16,968 nt of DNA from CAYQUC01 sp964420605 (GTDB taxonomy: Bacteria > Pseudomonadota > Gammaproteobacteria > UBA6429 > Thiohalophilaceae): the NCBI GenBank assembly GCA_964420605.1, contig CAYQUC010000070.1, positions 1 through 16,968 of the forward strand, given 5' to 3'. Positions 1-7,228 of the stretch are shown piece after piece (within the stretch, counting starts at the first letter, position 1; every line of letters starts with the position of its first letter). The notes under the pieces are model-generated. The model was not told the origin of the DNA and did no database searches. It was given only the letters and a program-made list of their open reading frames with translations. A program made the translations under genes and the position numbers.

Positions 1-693
1 ATTCCTAAAACACAAACTGGCGTTGTAGAAGCCATGCGATTTCTATTAATAGCCAGACGTAGTGCGGTTAAAGCTAGGACTCAAGCCATTAATCAAATCA
101 GGGCTATGTTAGTAACAGCCCCCGATGATGTACGAGCAGATTATTTATTTAGTTCTCAAACTGTTTGTATTAATGCCTGTCAAAATATTAATTCGTTAGG
201 CGATACACCACTATTAGAAATGTTGTCGATCACATTAAAGTTATTAGCGAATCGGTGGCTTAATTTAAGTAAAGAGCTTAAAATTATTGATAAAAACTTG
301 AAAGTAATAACAACTAACTCAGCACCTGATTTAACACAGCAATACGGTGTCGGACCTTATGTTGCTGCCACACTCATGGTAGCGGCCGGTGATAATCCAG
401 AACGATTGAAAAAAGAATCCTCCTTTGCAGCGTTGTGTGGTGTGAGTCCTGTTGAAGCATCATCAGGTAAAGTTACTCGACACCGACTCAATCGTGGTGG
501 ATCAAGAATTGCGAATAATGCAATATGGACAGTTGCATTAATACGAATGCGAAGTGATCCACGTACACGACTTTATGTTGCACGCAGGACTACCGAAGGA
601 TTGTCATTAAAAGAAATTCAGCGCTGTCTTAAACGGTACATTGCTAGGGAATTGTTTCCAAAAATACTCAATGATTTATCTTTAGCAGCTTAA
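1..693 (+). CDS. IS110-family transposase, C-terminal part (5' end outside window)
   Basis: The reading frame is open from base 1, so the Met at 34 is an internal residue and the true start lies upstream. The visible part carries the C-terminal Transposase_20 region of IS110 enzymes: a GVGPYVAATL helix-hairpin-helix-like stretch (about residues 105-114 counted from the Met at 34), an LCGVSP motif, then SSGK (143-146) and RHRLNRGG. In IS110 recombinases a serine in this region acts in strand exchange together with the N-terminal DEDD/RuvC-like domain; here that domain is upstream of the window. The frame is intact to the stop, so the element may be active. Only about 10-20 bp separate the stop from recognisable IS3 sequence, so the right end of the element is very short. 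That suits the IS110 layout in which the long non-coding end, and any bridge RNA, lies 5' of the gene, here off the window. Confidence 0.9.
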   Translation: MPKTQTGVVEAMRFLLIARRSAVKARTQAINQIRAMLVTAPDDVRADYLFSSQTVCINACQNINSLGDTPLLEMLSITLKLLANRWLNLSKELKIIDKNLKVITTNSAPDLTQQYGVGPYVAATLMVAAGDNPERLKKESSFAALCGVSPVEASSGKVTRHRLNRGGSRIANNAIWTVALIRMRSDPRTRLYVARRTTEGLSLKEIQRCLKRYIARELFPKILNDLSLAA

Positions 694-710
694 CTTGACA
701 TAGGAGCGTC

Positions 711-902
711 AACGCTGTAATGGAACGATTTTTTCGAAGTTTAAAAACAGAACGGTTGAATCAGTTAAGTTTTATAAATCACGAATCGGCCAAGCAAGTA
801 GTTGAGCAGTACATTCATTTTTACAATTATAAATGATTACATTCTACTTTGGGTTATTTAACACCTGCCCAGAAAAAAATGAAATTAAAAAATTCGGCTT
901 AA
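711..902 (+). pseudogene. IS3-family transposase (OrfB/DDE), C-terminal remnant
   Basis: Translation from 711 gives NAVMERFFRSLKTERLN, the classic IS3-family signature around the catalytic Glu of the DDE triad, followed by an F-N-Y-K stretch and LHSTLGYLTPAQ, the usual end of the rve-type catalytic domain. A TGA stop (834-836) interrupts the frame where the family has Arg or a similar residue (NYK-stop-LHSTLGY). Nothing of the upstream three quarters of the protein is present; the IS110 gene lies directly in front. The fragment ends at 902 with its natural stop, followed by a plausible element end. It is non-functional as it stands. The missing 5' half may sit left of the window if the IS110 element jumped into an intact IS3 copy. 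Confidence 0.85.
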
Positions 903-907
903 ATTCT

Positions 908-931
908 TTACAAAAAAACTTGACCACTACA
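908..931 (+). repeat. Putative right terminal inverted repeat of the IS3-family remnant
   Basis: Just after the remnant transposase stop, the sequence ends in CTTGACCACTACA. Read inward from the outside this is TGTAGTGGTCAAG, the TG...CA type of end typical of IS3-family elements. Position and the 5'-TG terminus support the call; the partner repeat is not in the window, so it rests on pattern recognition alone. Confidence 0.5.
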
Positions 932-992
932 AATTAATCATTAACCATCGAAGACGCAGAGATTGTAGTACTAAAAAATGCTGTATCCTTAT

Positions 993-2291
993 TTATAATG
1001 TTCCAAATTTGGTATCTACCTTAATACCAAGTTGTTTTAAAAATGGCGTAGGCAATATACCTCCAACACAAATCAGAACAGCTTGGTTTTGAATTATAAT
1101 TTTGTTATTTTCCTGATGAAGTTCTACTTCGTTATCGGTGATTTGTTTTACCGATGATGACATTAATGCGGTTATTGTGCCGGATTCTACCATTTGAGCT
1201 ATTTTTAGCTGATTTTTTTGTTTGGCACGTGAAAAATTTGGGTTACGGTATGAAATTGTAACATTGCAGGATTTTATTTCGGCAAGACTAGTTGCCGCTT
1301 CCAGCGCACTATCACCTCCACCAACAACTAAGATCTGCTTTCCGTGATAGTCTTTTGGGTCTTTAAGTTGATAAACAACTTTTGCTTTATCCTCACCGGC
1401 AACGTCAAGTTTTCTTGGGGTTCCTCGACGGCCAATAGTTAATAATACGGAATTTGTGTGGTATTGTCCTTTGCTTGATGTGACAGTAAATCCTTCGTTA
1501 GTGCATTTTATGGTATTCATTTTTTCTTTGTAGCTAATTTTAATGCCGGTTTTTTTTTCAATACTCAACCAGAATGACAGTAATTTTTCTTTGGTGGTTT
1601 CAAAAATTTTTACTGAACCGATTATTGGTAGTACCACGGGTGCTGTCATAACCAGTTTTCCACGCGGAAAATTGTATACTGTGCCACCAAGTGAGTCCTG
1701 CTCAAGGGTTTTATAACGCATCTTTTTTTCATGAGCGGCAAGTGTTGCTGAAAAACCGGCTGGACCTGCTCCGATAATAACAACGTCGAGTAGCTTTCCT
1801 TTATTTCCTCGTTTGGCGATTGAGTTAATGGCTTTACTCCCTTGTGTAACTGCATTTCGAATTAGTCCCATTCCACCAAGTTCTCCTGCGATAAATAGTC
1901 CGGGAATATTGGTTTCAAAATTTTCACTAATATTTGGGATGTCGATACCGCGTATTTCTGTACCAAAGACTAAATTAATTGCGTCAAAAGGACAGGCAGT
2001 TTGGCAAGCACCATGTCCGATACATTTACTGGGGTTGATAAGCTGAGCTTTTCCGTGAATCAAGCCGATAATGTTACCTTCAGGGCAAGCAGGCACACAG
2101 GCTGCACTACCGATACAACGGTTGGGATTAAATACCGGGTGTAGTGAACTAGGTTCATTTAATCCTGCAGCAATATTTGCATCGAGTTTATATTTTGATT
2201 TTTTATAGCCGCGCTTTTTGCTAGTAAAAAATATTAATATAAATAATAGAGGTACAATAATTGCTAACCATTTAAGGGCGTAATAATTCAT
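993..2291 (-). CDS. Membrane-anchored ferredoxin-FAD/NAD(P) oxidoreductase
   Basis: A 432-residue protein. A hydrophobic helix (about 7-22) followed by a KKRGYKKSK cluster predicts an N-in/C-cytoplasmic anchor. Residues 59-70 and 90-101 are two ferredoxin-type motifs, CIGSAACVPACP and CIGHGACQTACP. A stretch at 127-151 (TNIPGLFIAGELGGMGLIRN) resembles the FAD-binding tail of thioredoxin-reductase-like flavoproteins. A full two-nucleotide-fold module follows: GAGPAG (174-179) for FAD and GGGDSALEAA (324-333) for NAD(P). There is no CxxC redox-active disulfide, so it is not a thioredoxin reductase. The likely role is electron transfer between NAD(P)H and a partner through FAD and Fe-S centres at the inner membrane; the substrate is unknown. 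Oddity: in both Fe-S motifs the second of the four usual Cys positions is replaced, by Ser62 and His93. I believe related proteins share these changes, but cannot confirm it here. No strong Shine-Dalgarno precedes the ATG. Confidence 0.85.
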   Translation of the reverse strand: MNYYALKWLAIIVPLLFILIFFTSKKRGYKKSKYKLDANIAAGLNEPSSLHPVFNPNRCIGSAACVPACPEGNIIGLIHGKAQLINPSKCIGHGACQTACPFDAINLVFGTEIRGIDIPNISENFETNIPGLFIAGELGGMGLIRNAVTQGSKAINSIAKRGNKGKLLDVVIIGAGPAGFSATLAAHEKKMRYKTLEQDSLGGTVYNFPRGKLVMTAPVVLPIIGSVKIFETTKEKLLSFWLSIEKKTGIKISYKEKMNTIKCTNEGFTVTSSKGQYHTNSVLLTIGRRGTPRKLDVAGEDKAKVVYQLKDPKDYHGKQILVVGGGDSALEAATSLAEIKSCNVTISYRNPNFSRAKQKNQLKIAQMVESGTITALMSSSVKQITDNEVELHQENNKIIIQNQAVLICVGGILPTPFLKQLGIKVDTKFGTL

Positions 2292-2593
2292 TCAATTTAA
2301 ATATCCATATTGAATTATTGTTTATTACAAAATATTAATAACAATAAGTTAAGGCTGTTAATGTGATAATAAAACCAGAGTATCGATATTTTGCTTTGAT
2401 AGCCAAAAATTTGTATCAAAAATAATAACCAGGTTTAAAATATTTGGCTAATTCAAATATCGGTAAATGTGGGTAATTTTTAAGGCGAAAGTAGCTGTTC
2501 CATAACATTAAATCCTTGTTGAGTGGTCATAGGCACATAATAGTTCCAGCTTGAACATGGGGTATATTAAAAAAGATTAGCGTTGTAGGTGCA
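2292..2593. other. Intergenic region between divergent genes, with two inverted repeats
   Basis: About 300 bp of AT-rich DNA separate the two divergent starts before the FNR box. I see two inverted repeats: TTATTGTTTATTA (2315-2327) against TAATAACAATAA (2336-2347), a 12-bp stem with one bulged base, close to the start of the oxidoreductase gene; and TTTGATA (2395-2401) against TATCAAA (2414-2420), a perfect 7-bp pair with a 12-base spacer. Either could be an operator or merely AT-rich coincidence. No RNA gene or convincing open frame is seen. Confidence 0.4.
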
Positions 2594-2607
2594 TTGATTT
2601 GAATCAA
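2594..2607 (+). promoter_or_regulatory. FNR/Anr binding site upstream of yhcC
   Basis: TTGATTTGAATCAA matches the FNR consensus TTGAT-N4-ATCAA at all ten defined positions. Its centre (2600.5) lies 41.5 bp upstream of the start point predicted from the -10 hexamer at 2630-2635, the exact geometry of class II FNR-activated promoters. This predicts that an FNR-type oxygen-sensing regulator activates yhcC under low oxygen. Confidence 0.75.
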
Positions 2608-2629
2608 TTAATTGTTGGTTTTAATCTGA

Positions 2630-2642
2630 TAAAATTTCGTAT
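2630..2642 (+). promoter_or_regulatory. yhcC promoter: -10 hexamer and predicted start point
   Basis: TAAAAT at 2630-2635 matches TATAAT at five of six positions. A start about seven bases on, near 2642, leaves a leader of about 26 nt that holds the purine-rich AGGAAATAAGG in front of the yhcC ATG. No good -35 hexamer is present at the right distance; the FNR box occupies that place, as expected for class II activation. Confidence 0.6.
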
Positions 2643-2667
2643 AAGTTAAATAGGAAATAAGGTTTTT

Positions 2668-3582
2668 ATGCATTTACCGAGTGTTGTACATTCATTTGGC
2701 AAGGCCATGCGTTATAAATATGGAGAAAAAGTACATAAAATTAGTATAAATGCAGCAATGACATGCCCGAATATGGATGGTACTTCCGGACGAGGTGGGT
2801 GTACATTCTGCAATAATGCATCATTTAATCCAAATGTTAAAAAACCGCCACCGGTAACTGAGCAAATTTTTTCAGGCAAGCAAGTAATAAGACGACGAAC
2901 TGGTGCACTAAAATACATTGCATACTTTCAGGCATACACTAACACTTATGCCGATTTAAAGTACTTAAAAAAACTTTATGATTCAGCTCTTGATGACCCG
3001 TTAGTGATTGGGTTATCAATTGGTACCAGACCGGATTGTGTTCCGGATGGAGTATTGAGGTTACTGGCTGATTATCAACAACAAGGATATGAAGTATGGT
3101 TAGAGTTGGGATTACAGTCGGCTTTTGATGAAAGTTTGCAACGCGTTAATCGAGGCCATACGTTTTTAGATTATGTTGATGCCATTAAACGGGCACAGCA
3201 GTATAAATTACAAGTATGTACACATTTAATAATTGGGTTACCCGGAGAAACACTACAGCAAAGTTTAATATCGCACTCCCGGGTATTGGATGTAGGTACC
3301 CAGGGATTAAAGTTACATCCCTTACACGTCGTCAAAGGTACTCAATTAGCTACGCAATGGCGACGCGGTGAATATCAAACAATTGGTTTTGATGAGTATG
3401 TTGATCTCGCAGTAAATATCGTACGTCAAACTCCTGATGAAATTATATTTCATCGTTTAACAGCTACAGCTGCAACGGATATACTGTTAGCACCATTATG
3501 GTGTTCTCAAAAGTGGTCGGTTTTAAATGCTATTCATGATCGTTTGTATTTTTTAAAAAAGAATAAACCTAATCATAAATAA
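2668..3582 (+). CDS. yhcC: YhcC-family radical SAM protein
   Basis: At 304 residues this is close to E. coli YhcC in length and sequence along its whole course. The N-terminus has the YGEKVHK motif, then the cluster-binding cysteines C33, C45 and C48 in CPNMDGTSGRGGCTFC, which would bind the [4Fe-4S] cluster that cleaves S-adenosylmethionine. Other family blocks are AYFQAYTNTYA, IGTRPDCVPD, YEVWLELGLQS, HLIIGLPGE, LKLHPLHVVKG and LLAPLWC. The exact substrate of this Elp3-like radical SAM family is not known to me. An A/G-rich ribosome site (AGGAAATAAGG) precedes the ATG. The promoter carries a perfect FNR box, so expression at low oxygen is likely. The gene looks intact, but transposon debris starts at the base after its stop codon, so any original downstream partner or terminator has been lost. 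Confidence 0.92.
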   Translation: MHLPSVVHSFGKAMRYKYGEKVHKISINAAMTCPNMDGTSGRGGCTFCNNASFNPNVKKPPPVTEQIFSGKQVIRRRTGALKYIAYFQAYTNTYADLKYLKKLYDSALDDPLVIGLSIGTRPDCVPDGVLRLLADYQQQGYEVWLELGLQSAFDESLQRVNRGHTFLDYVDAIKRAQQYKLQVCTHLIIGLPGETLQQSLISHSRVLDVGTQGLKLHPLHVVKGTQLATQWRRGEYQTIGFDEYVDLAVNIVRQTPDEIIFHRLTATAATDILLAPLWCSQKWSVLNAIHDRLYFLKKNKPNHK

Positions 3583-4060
3583 CGAAGAAAACAATGACCA
3601 CATTGTTCTTTAAGAGGTTTAATACCGAATCGAATAAGTATTTCAAAACGTCCTAAAATTGTTAATACGCAACCGTGTTGGGGGTTGGGAAGGTGATACA
3701 GTTGAGGGTGAAAAAGACAGTGAATATATCGCAACACAGGTTGAACGTAAAAGTCGTTATTTATTAGCATATAAATTATCTGATGGAAACCACTAACGAT
3801 GGTAACTGAAACTATAAAAATGTTTTCTAAAACACCAAAAGTGTTCGTTTAATATTAACAGTTGATAATGGAAAACAGGTAACCAATGAAAATACCAATG
3901 GTCTGTTAAGACAGTACTTGTCAAAAGGAATTGATCTACGTTTAGTCAGTAATGAACAGCTTTGGCTGTTAAAAATTTAAATAATCGATCTAGAAAATGC
4001 CTAGGTTATCGGATTCCTAACGAAGTCTTTTTCGATTATGGAAATGAAACACTTTTAGCT
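3583..4060 (+). pseudogene. Degraded IS30-family transposase
   Basis: Pieces of an IS30 DDE transposase can be read in order across shifting frames: GLIPNRISISKRPKIVN (about 3616-3666), then GWEGDTVEG (from 3683) with VERKSRYLLAYKLSDG, then TMVTETIKMFSKTPK, LTVDNGK, NENTNGLLRQYLSKGID and, near the end, LNNRSRKCLGYRIPNEVFF (3977 on). The first Asp (GDTV), second Asp (TVDNGK) and Glu (NEN) of the triad are recognisable. The gene is dead: there is a stop (TGA, 3595-3597), at least three frame changes, and about 30 residues missing between TVDNGK and NENTNG. The N-terminal helix-turn-helix part is absent. The remnant starts directly at the end of yhcC, so a deletion or insertion end point lies there. 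Confidence 0.85.
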
Positions 4061-4070
4061 TGGATTCGCC

Positions 4071-4630
4071 AATCATTATCATGTTATTGTCGAGACAACA
4101 GAAACGAATATTTACAAAGGAATGCGACATCTTAATGGTGTTTATACATAGTATTTCAATCGGCGACATAATCGAGTAGGGCATGTTTTTCAGGGACGAT
4201 TTAAAGGAATGTTGGTTGAGCGAGATAATTATTTGTTGGAGTTGTCATGCTATGTTGTTTTAAATCCAATTCGAGCGAGCATGAAAAAAATATTGGTAGT
4301 TGGAAATGGAGTAATTATAAGACAATGATAGGTGAAGTTTCGGTTCTGGAGACTAATTAGATTTAGGATGTTTTGCAAAATCAAGTATTTTTAGAATCAG
4401 ATAAATTTGTAGATAAAAATTAGAAAGAGATTAGAGAAAAGTCATTAGAAGAAGTACCTCGACTCCAAAATCGGAAAATTCCAAAGTTACTAGCGTTTTA
4501 TGAGAGTCGATATAATAATTTGGAAAAAATAATAATCCATGCGTTCTTGTCCGGTGGTTATACTTTAAAGGCATTAGGTGATTATTTTGGAAAGTATTAT
4601 TCTACTATTAGTAGGATAGTGAAAAAATGA
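4071..4630 (+). pseudogene. Degraded REP-associated (Y1/RAYT-type) transposase
   Basis: Translation from 4071 gives NHYHVIVET, the HUH metal-binding motif of Y1 transposases, then KGMRHLNGVYT, a TAG stop (4149-4151), YFNRRHNRVGHVFQGRFKG, LVERDNYLLELSCYVVLNPIRA (the usual tyrosine region) and, after a frame change near 4285-4305, WKWSNYKTMIGE. The C-terminus is a helix-turn-helix, HAFLSGGYTLKALGDYFGKYYSTISRIVKK, ending in a natural TGA. Three further TAG stops lie between WKWSNY and the C-terminal part. The start of the protein is missing: homologous sequence begins at the HUH motif, about 10 bp after IS30 sequence ends. Such enzymes process single-stranded hairpin (REP-like) DNA; this copy is non-functional. 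Confidence 0.85.
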
Positions 4631-4652
4631 ATAATGTGGTATGGAAAGACAT

Positions 4653-4684
4653 AACCCTGATGTGCTAGGGTTTGAATTCAAACC
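4653..4684. repeat. Overlapping inverted repeats after the RAYT remnant
   Basis: AACCCT (4653-4658) pairs with AGGGTT (4667-4672) across an 8-base loop. Overlapping it is a perfect 16-bp palindrome, GGTTTGAATTCAAACC (4669-4684). The two folds compete for the same bases. They lie 22 bp beyond the end of a RAYT remnant, a class of transposase that acts on hairpin repeats, so they could be element-end structures; a link is inferred only from position. Confidence 0.4.
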
Positions 4685-4701
4685 TCGATAATGTATAGAC
4701 G

Positions 4702-4742
4702 ATCAGGCCTTACATTTTTATTGTGGAAAAATGAGGCCTGAT
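4702..4742 (-). terminator. Long hairpin, possible terminator of the hemerythrin transcript
   Basis: ATCAGGCCT (4702-4710) pairs perfectly with AGGCCTGAT (4734-4742). Inside, CATTTTT (4713-4719) pairs with AAAAATG (4727-4733), leaving a 7-base loop and a two-base bulge: a 16-bp two-part stem. It begins 12 bp beyond the stop of the minus-strand hemerythrin gene, the place for a terminator. The T run on the minus strand is inside the stem, not after it, so it is not a classical rho-independent signal; an element-derived hairpin is the alternative. Confidence 0.45.
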
Positions 4743-4753
4743 TCTACTGTTGT

Positions 4754-5149
4754 TTAGCTATTTAATGTGGGTGTATACAATCGGTCAATATTGGGTATAT
4801 GTGTGTCTAGCCAGTCTTTAATAAAAACAGTTGTATCGGTAGTAATGTCTTGTTCATCGGCTAAAAATTTTGATTTTAAATCGGTACATTTTTCAATTAA
4901 CGCATCATGTTCTGCTTTATGTGCATCATAATCTGAATATTTTTTTTCTTGCATTAGACGTTCTTCAGTTTGAAAATGTTCTACAACATAATTTAATAAT
5001 GTATCAAGACTGTCCCCAATGACCGTTTTGTTACCACCTGGAATATCATTGTGAAGTATATTGAGTAAATCAAAAAGTTTTTGATGTTGTTCATCTGCAA
5101 TTGACACATCAGTTCCATATTGTTCTTTCGTCCATGTAATTAATGACAT
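4754..5149 (-). CDS. Bacteriohemerythrin
   Basis: A 131-residue single-domain, soluble hemerythrin with every expected ligand of the di-iron oxygen-binding site: His22, His58 and Glu62 (HFQTE), His77 and His81 (HKAEH), His117 and Asp122 (HIPNID). The N-terminal W-T region and the C-terminal WLDTHI..D..Y match the family. It should bind O2 reversibly in the cytoplasm and may store, deliver or sense oxygen; in methanotrophs such proteins are reported to supply O2 to methane oxidation, but nothing in this window shows that role. A clean AGGAG ribosome site (complement of 5158-5162) sits 8 bases before the ATG. It lies 110 bp downstream of the hybrid kinase on the same strand, so it could share its transcript, although the gap has room for its own promoter. 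Confidence 0.93.
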   Translation of the reverse strand: MSLITWTKEQYGTDVSIADEQHQKLFDLLNILHNDIPGGNKTVIGDSLDTLLNYVVEHFQTEERLMQEKKYSDYDAHKAEHDALIEKCTDLKSKFLADEQDITTDTTVFIKDWLDTHIPNIDRLYTPTLNS

Positions 5150-5259
5150 TTAATAATCTCCTATATAATTAATAGAAGTATAAATGATAGTTTTAACCAG
5201 AAAATTGATTTTGATCATTCTTTTCTACTTTTAAAAATAATTTTTATGGGTAAGTTAAG

Positions 5260-7227
5260 TTATTTGTCTACCTTAAATATTTCGTTTGTTATAGCATCCA
5301 AAAACTCAGTTACATTAATGGGCTTTGTTAAATAACGTTTAAAGCCTACCATTAGCGCTTTATCAATGTCATCTTTTGTTGCTGATGCACTTAATGCATA
5401 CACCGGGATATGTTGCGTCTGTGTGTCGTTTTTTAAAATATCAAATATTTGAAATCCTGTCATTCCTGGTAGATTAATATCAAGAATAATTAAATCTGGT
5501 TTTTCATTTTTAATTAGTGCAATACCTTCTTCACCATTATCGTGGGACACTAAAATAATATTATTTTGTTTACTAATAATGGATTGAACTAAACGCAAAT
5601 TAGCCTGATTGTCCTCAATGTAGACAATTTTAAAATATTTGTTGTTTCCGATTGCATGAGGTGTTTTTACCGGTAGAGTGTCAATAACTTCATCCCCATG
5701 AAATTCACTTAATTGCAATTCAATCCAAAATCGTGTCCCTTTTCCAGCGACACTATCAAATCCGATCGTACCACCCATTAATTCAATTAATTTTTTTGTG
5801 ATTGAGAGACCAATGCCAGAACCTTGCACGTCGGTAAATTCTGCGCCGAGTCGATTGAATGGCTCAAATACATCACTATCACTATCATTGGAAATCCCAA
5901 TGCCGGTATCACTCACAGCTAGAACTACCGTATTGGTGTTTTTTATTCCTTGACTAATTGTTATTTTTCCGTTGCTTACATTGTATTTAATCGCATTGGT
6001 TAATAAATTTAACAACACTTCTTTTAATCTCAACGAATCTGCCCATACCAAGACATCATTGTCTTCATCGAGTTCATTTATAATCGTAATGTCCTTCTTA
6101 TTAGCATCGGATGTTATTAATGAAATACTTTCCATTACAATTTCAAATAAAGATAGTGTTTCATTCTTTATAGTGATATTGCCTGATTCAATTTTTGATA
6201 AATCCAACACTTCGTCTATCATTTCTTGCAAATGTTCTCCGGCAGTTAAAATTTCCTTGATGTAACTTTTATGTTCATCGATTAAATCTTCCATTAGCAT
6301 TAATTGTGCAAACCCAAGAATCGCATTCATCGGAGTTCGTAGCTCGTGACTCATTCGATTTAAAAAATCAGACTTCTGATGGTTGGCCACTTCAGCAATG
6401 TGTTTTGCTTTAATTAAAAGTGATTCGGCTTTAATTCGTTCAGTATTTTCTATTTCAAGTTTTTTTAACGAACTGTTTAAATCACTTGTACGATCTTCAA
6501 CAATATACTCTAATTGTTTTCGATAAACAGTTAATTTATCATCAAGAATTTCTTTGTCTTGGATTGATTGTTTTACTAGTTTTAATATTTTTGAAATTAT
6601 ATAAAGTGCTATAACCAGAGCAATGAGAATTAATATTAAAACTAGGCATCGTTGCTGTGTTTTATTACTTTCAACGTCAGCTAAATGATGTTTTTTTTCA
6701 TCAATTAATATACTCTTATATTGCTTTAATGCCATTAACAGTGGGTTTATATAAAGTAAGTATTGATTAACATCATAGTTACTATTGGTTTGAAATTTAG
6801 TTAAATCATCAAGTGTTAGTTTTATTTCGGTTTGTAGTTTTTTTGTGAATAGTATATTGTTGGCTGACTTATGTAGTATATTCAGATTGCTGATTATTTG
6901 TATATTATACTGTAAGGTGTTTTTTACCCTTTCAATTAACTCAATATCAGTTAAACCTATCGATACGGGGGAAAGACTATTATTATGTCGGAGTAAAAAT
7001 TTTGTACGGGTTTCCTCAAGGCTGATTAACATTTTATCTGTTGCGGACAAATGCAGACTAAAATGCAGTTGTGACTCGGTTATTATTTTAGTAATGTTTT
7101 TTCGTTGTAATTCTTGTGTCGCGTAGATTATAATAAACAGTAGTGTAATAACTCCAAACATAAGATATATGTTTTTTAATATTGATGTTGAATGCGGTTG
7201 TGGTACTACAGTTATGTTAGCATTCAC
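5260..7227 (-). CDS. Membrane-bound hybrid sensor histidine kinase
   Basis: A 655-residue kinase. TM1 is about 18-36 and TM2 about 194-213, enclosing a 155-residue, mostly helical periplasmic part with no ligand-binding fold I recognise. A coiled-coil-like linker (about 218-285) leads to HisKA with the phospho-acceptor His294 (MSHELRTPMNAILGF), then HATPase_c with N-box Asn411 (NLLTNAIKYN), G1 DTGIG (440-444) and G2 GSGIGLS. A receiver domain follows (about 532-652) with phospho-acceptor Asp583 (LIILDINLPG) and Lys635. The start is GTG, one base after the stop of the upstream binding-protein gene (TAA-A-GTG), with no good ribosome site, so translational coupling is likely; the next Met (23) lies within TM1. 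The pairing suggests that the lipoprotein is the ligand-binding input. No phosphotransfer domain or DNA-binding output is present in the protein or nearby, so the onward partner is unknown. Confidence 0.92.
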   Translation of the reverse strand: MNANITVVPQPHSTSILKNIYLMFGVITLLFIIIYATQELQRKNITKIITESQLHFSLHLSATDKMLISLEETRTKFLLRHNNSLSPVSIGLTDIELIERVKNTLQYNIQIISNLNILHKSANNILFTKKLQTEIKLTLDDLTKFQTNSNYDVNQYLLYINPLLMALKQYKSILIDEKKHHLADVESNKTQQRCLVLILILIALVIALYIISKILKLVKQSIQDKEILDDKLTVYRKQLEYIVEDRTSDLNSSLKKLEIENTERIKAESLLIKAKHIAEVANHQKSDFLNRMSHELRTPMNAILGFAQLMLMEDLIDEHKSYIKEILTAGEHLQEMIDEVLDLSKIESGNITIKNETLSLFEIVMESISLITSDANKKDITIINELDEDNDVLVWADSLRLKEVLLNLLTNAIKYNVSNGKITISQGIKNTNTVVLAVSDTGIGISNDSDSDVFEPFNRLGAEFTDVQGSGIGLSITKKLIELMGGTIGFDSVAGKGTRFWIELQLSEFHGDEVIDTLPVKTPHAIGNNKYFKIVYIEDNQANLRLVQSIISKQNNIILVSHDNGEEGIALIKNEKPDLIILDINLPGMTGFQIFDILKNDTQTQHIPVYALSASATKDDIDKALMVGFKRYLTKPINVTEFLDAITNEIFKVDK

Positions 7228-7228
7228 T

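Noticed and set aside
693..710. IS110 right end considered as carrying the bridge RNA
   Set aside because: Fewer than 20 bases separate the stop from IS3 sequence, too short for a bridge RNA; if present it lies upstream of the gene, outside the window.
1646..2046. Overlapping open frames of about 70 codons on both strands within the oxidoreductase gene
   Set aside because: Shadows of the 432-residue gene, which has complete Fe-S and nucleotide-binding motifs.
2315..2420. Intergenic inverted repeats considered as a riboswitch or small RNA
   Set aside because: Stems are A/T-only or short, with no conserved aptamer feature that I know; listed only as inverted repeats.
2485..2575. Short minus-strand frame reading ...CSSWNYYVPMTTQQGFNVMEQLLS..., about 28 codons
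   Set aside because: It looks protein-like but has a stop directly upstream, no ribosome site, no recognisable family and too few codons. It could be the tail of a lost gene, but the evidence is too thin to annotate.
3573..3770. Minus-strand open frame of 65 codons
   Set aside because: It is the reverse strand of the IS30 remnant; the plus strand carries clear IS30 motifs and this frame has no family resemblance.
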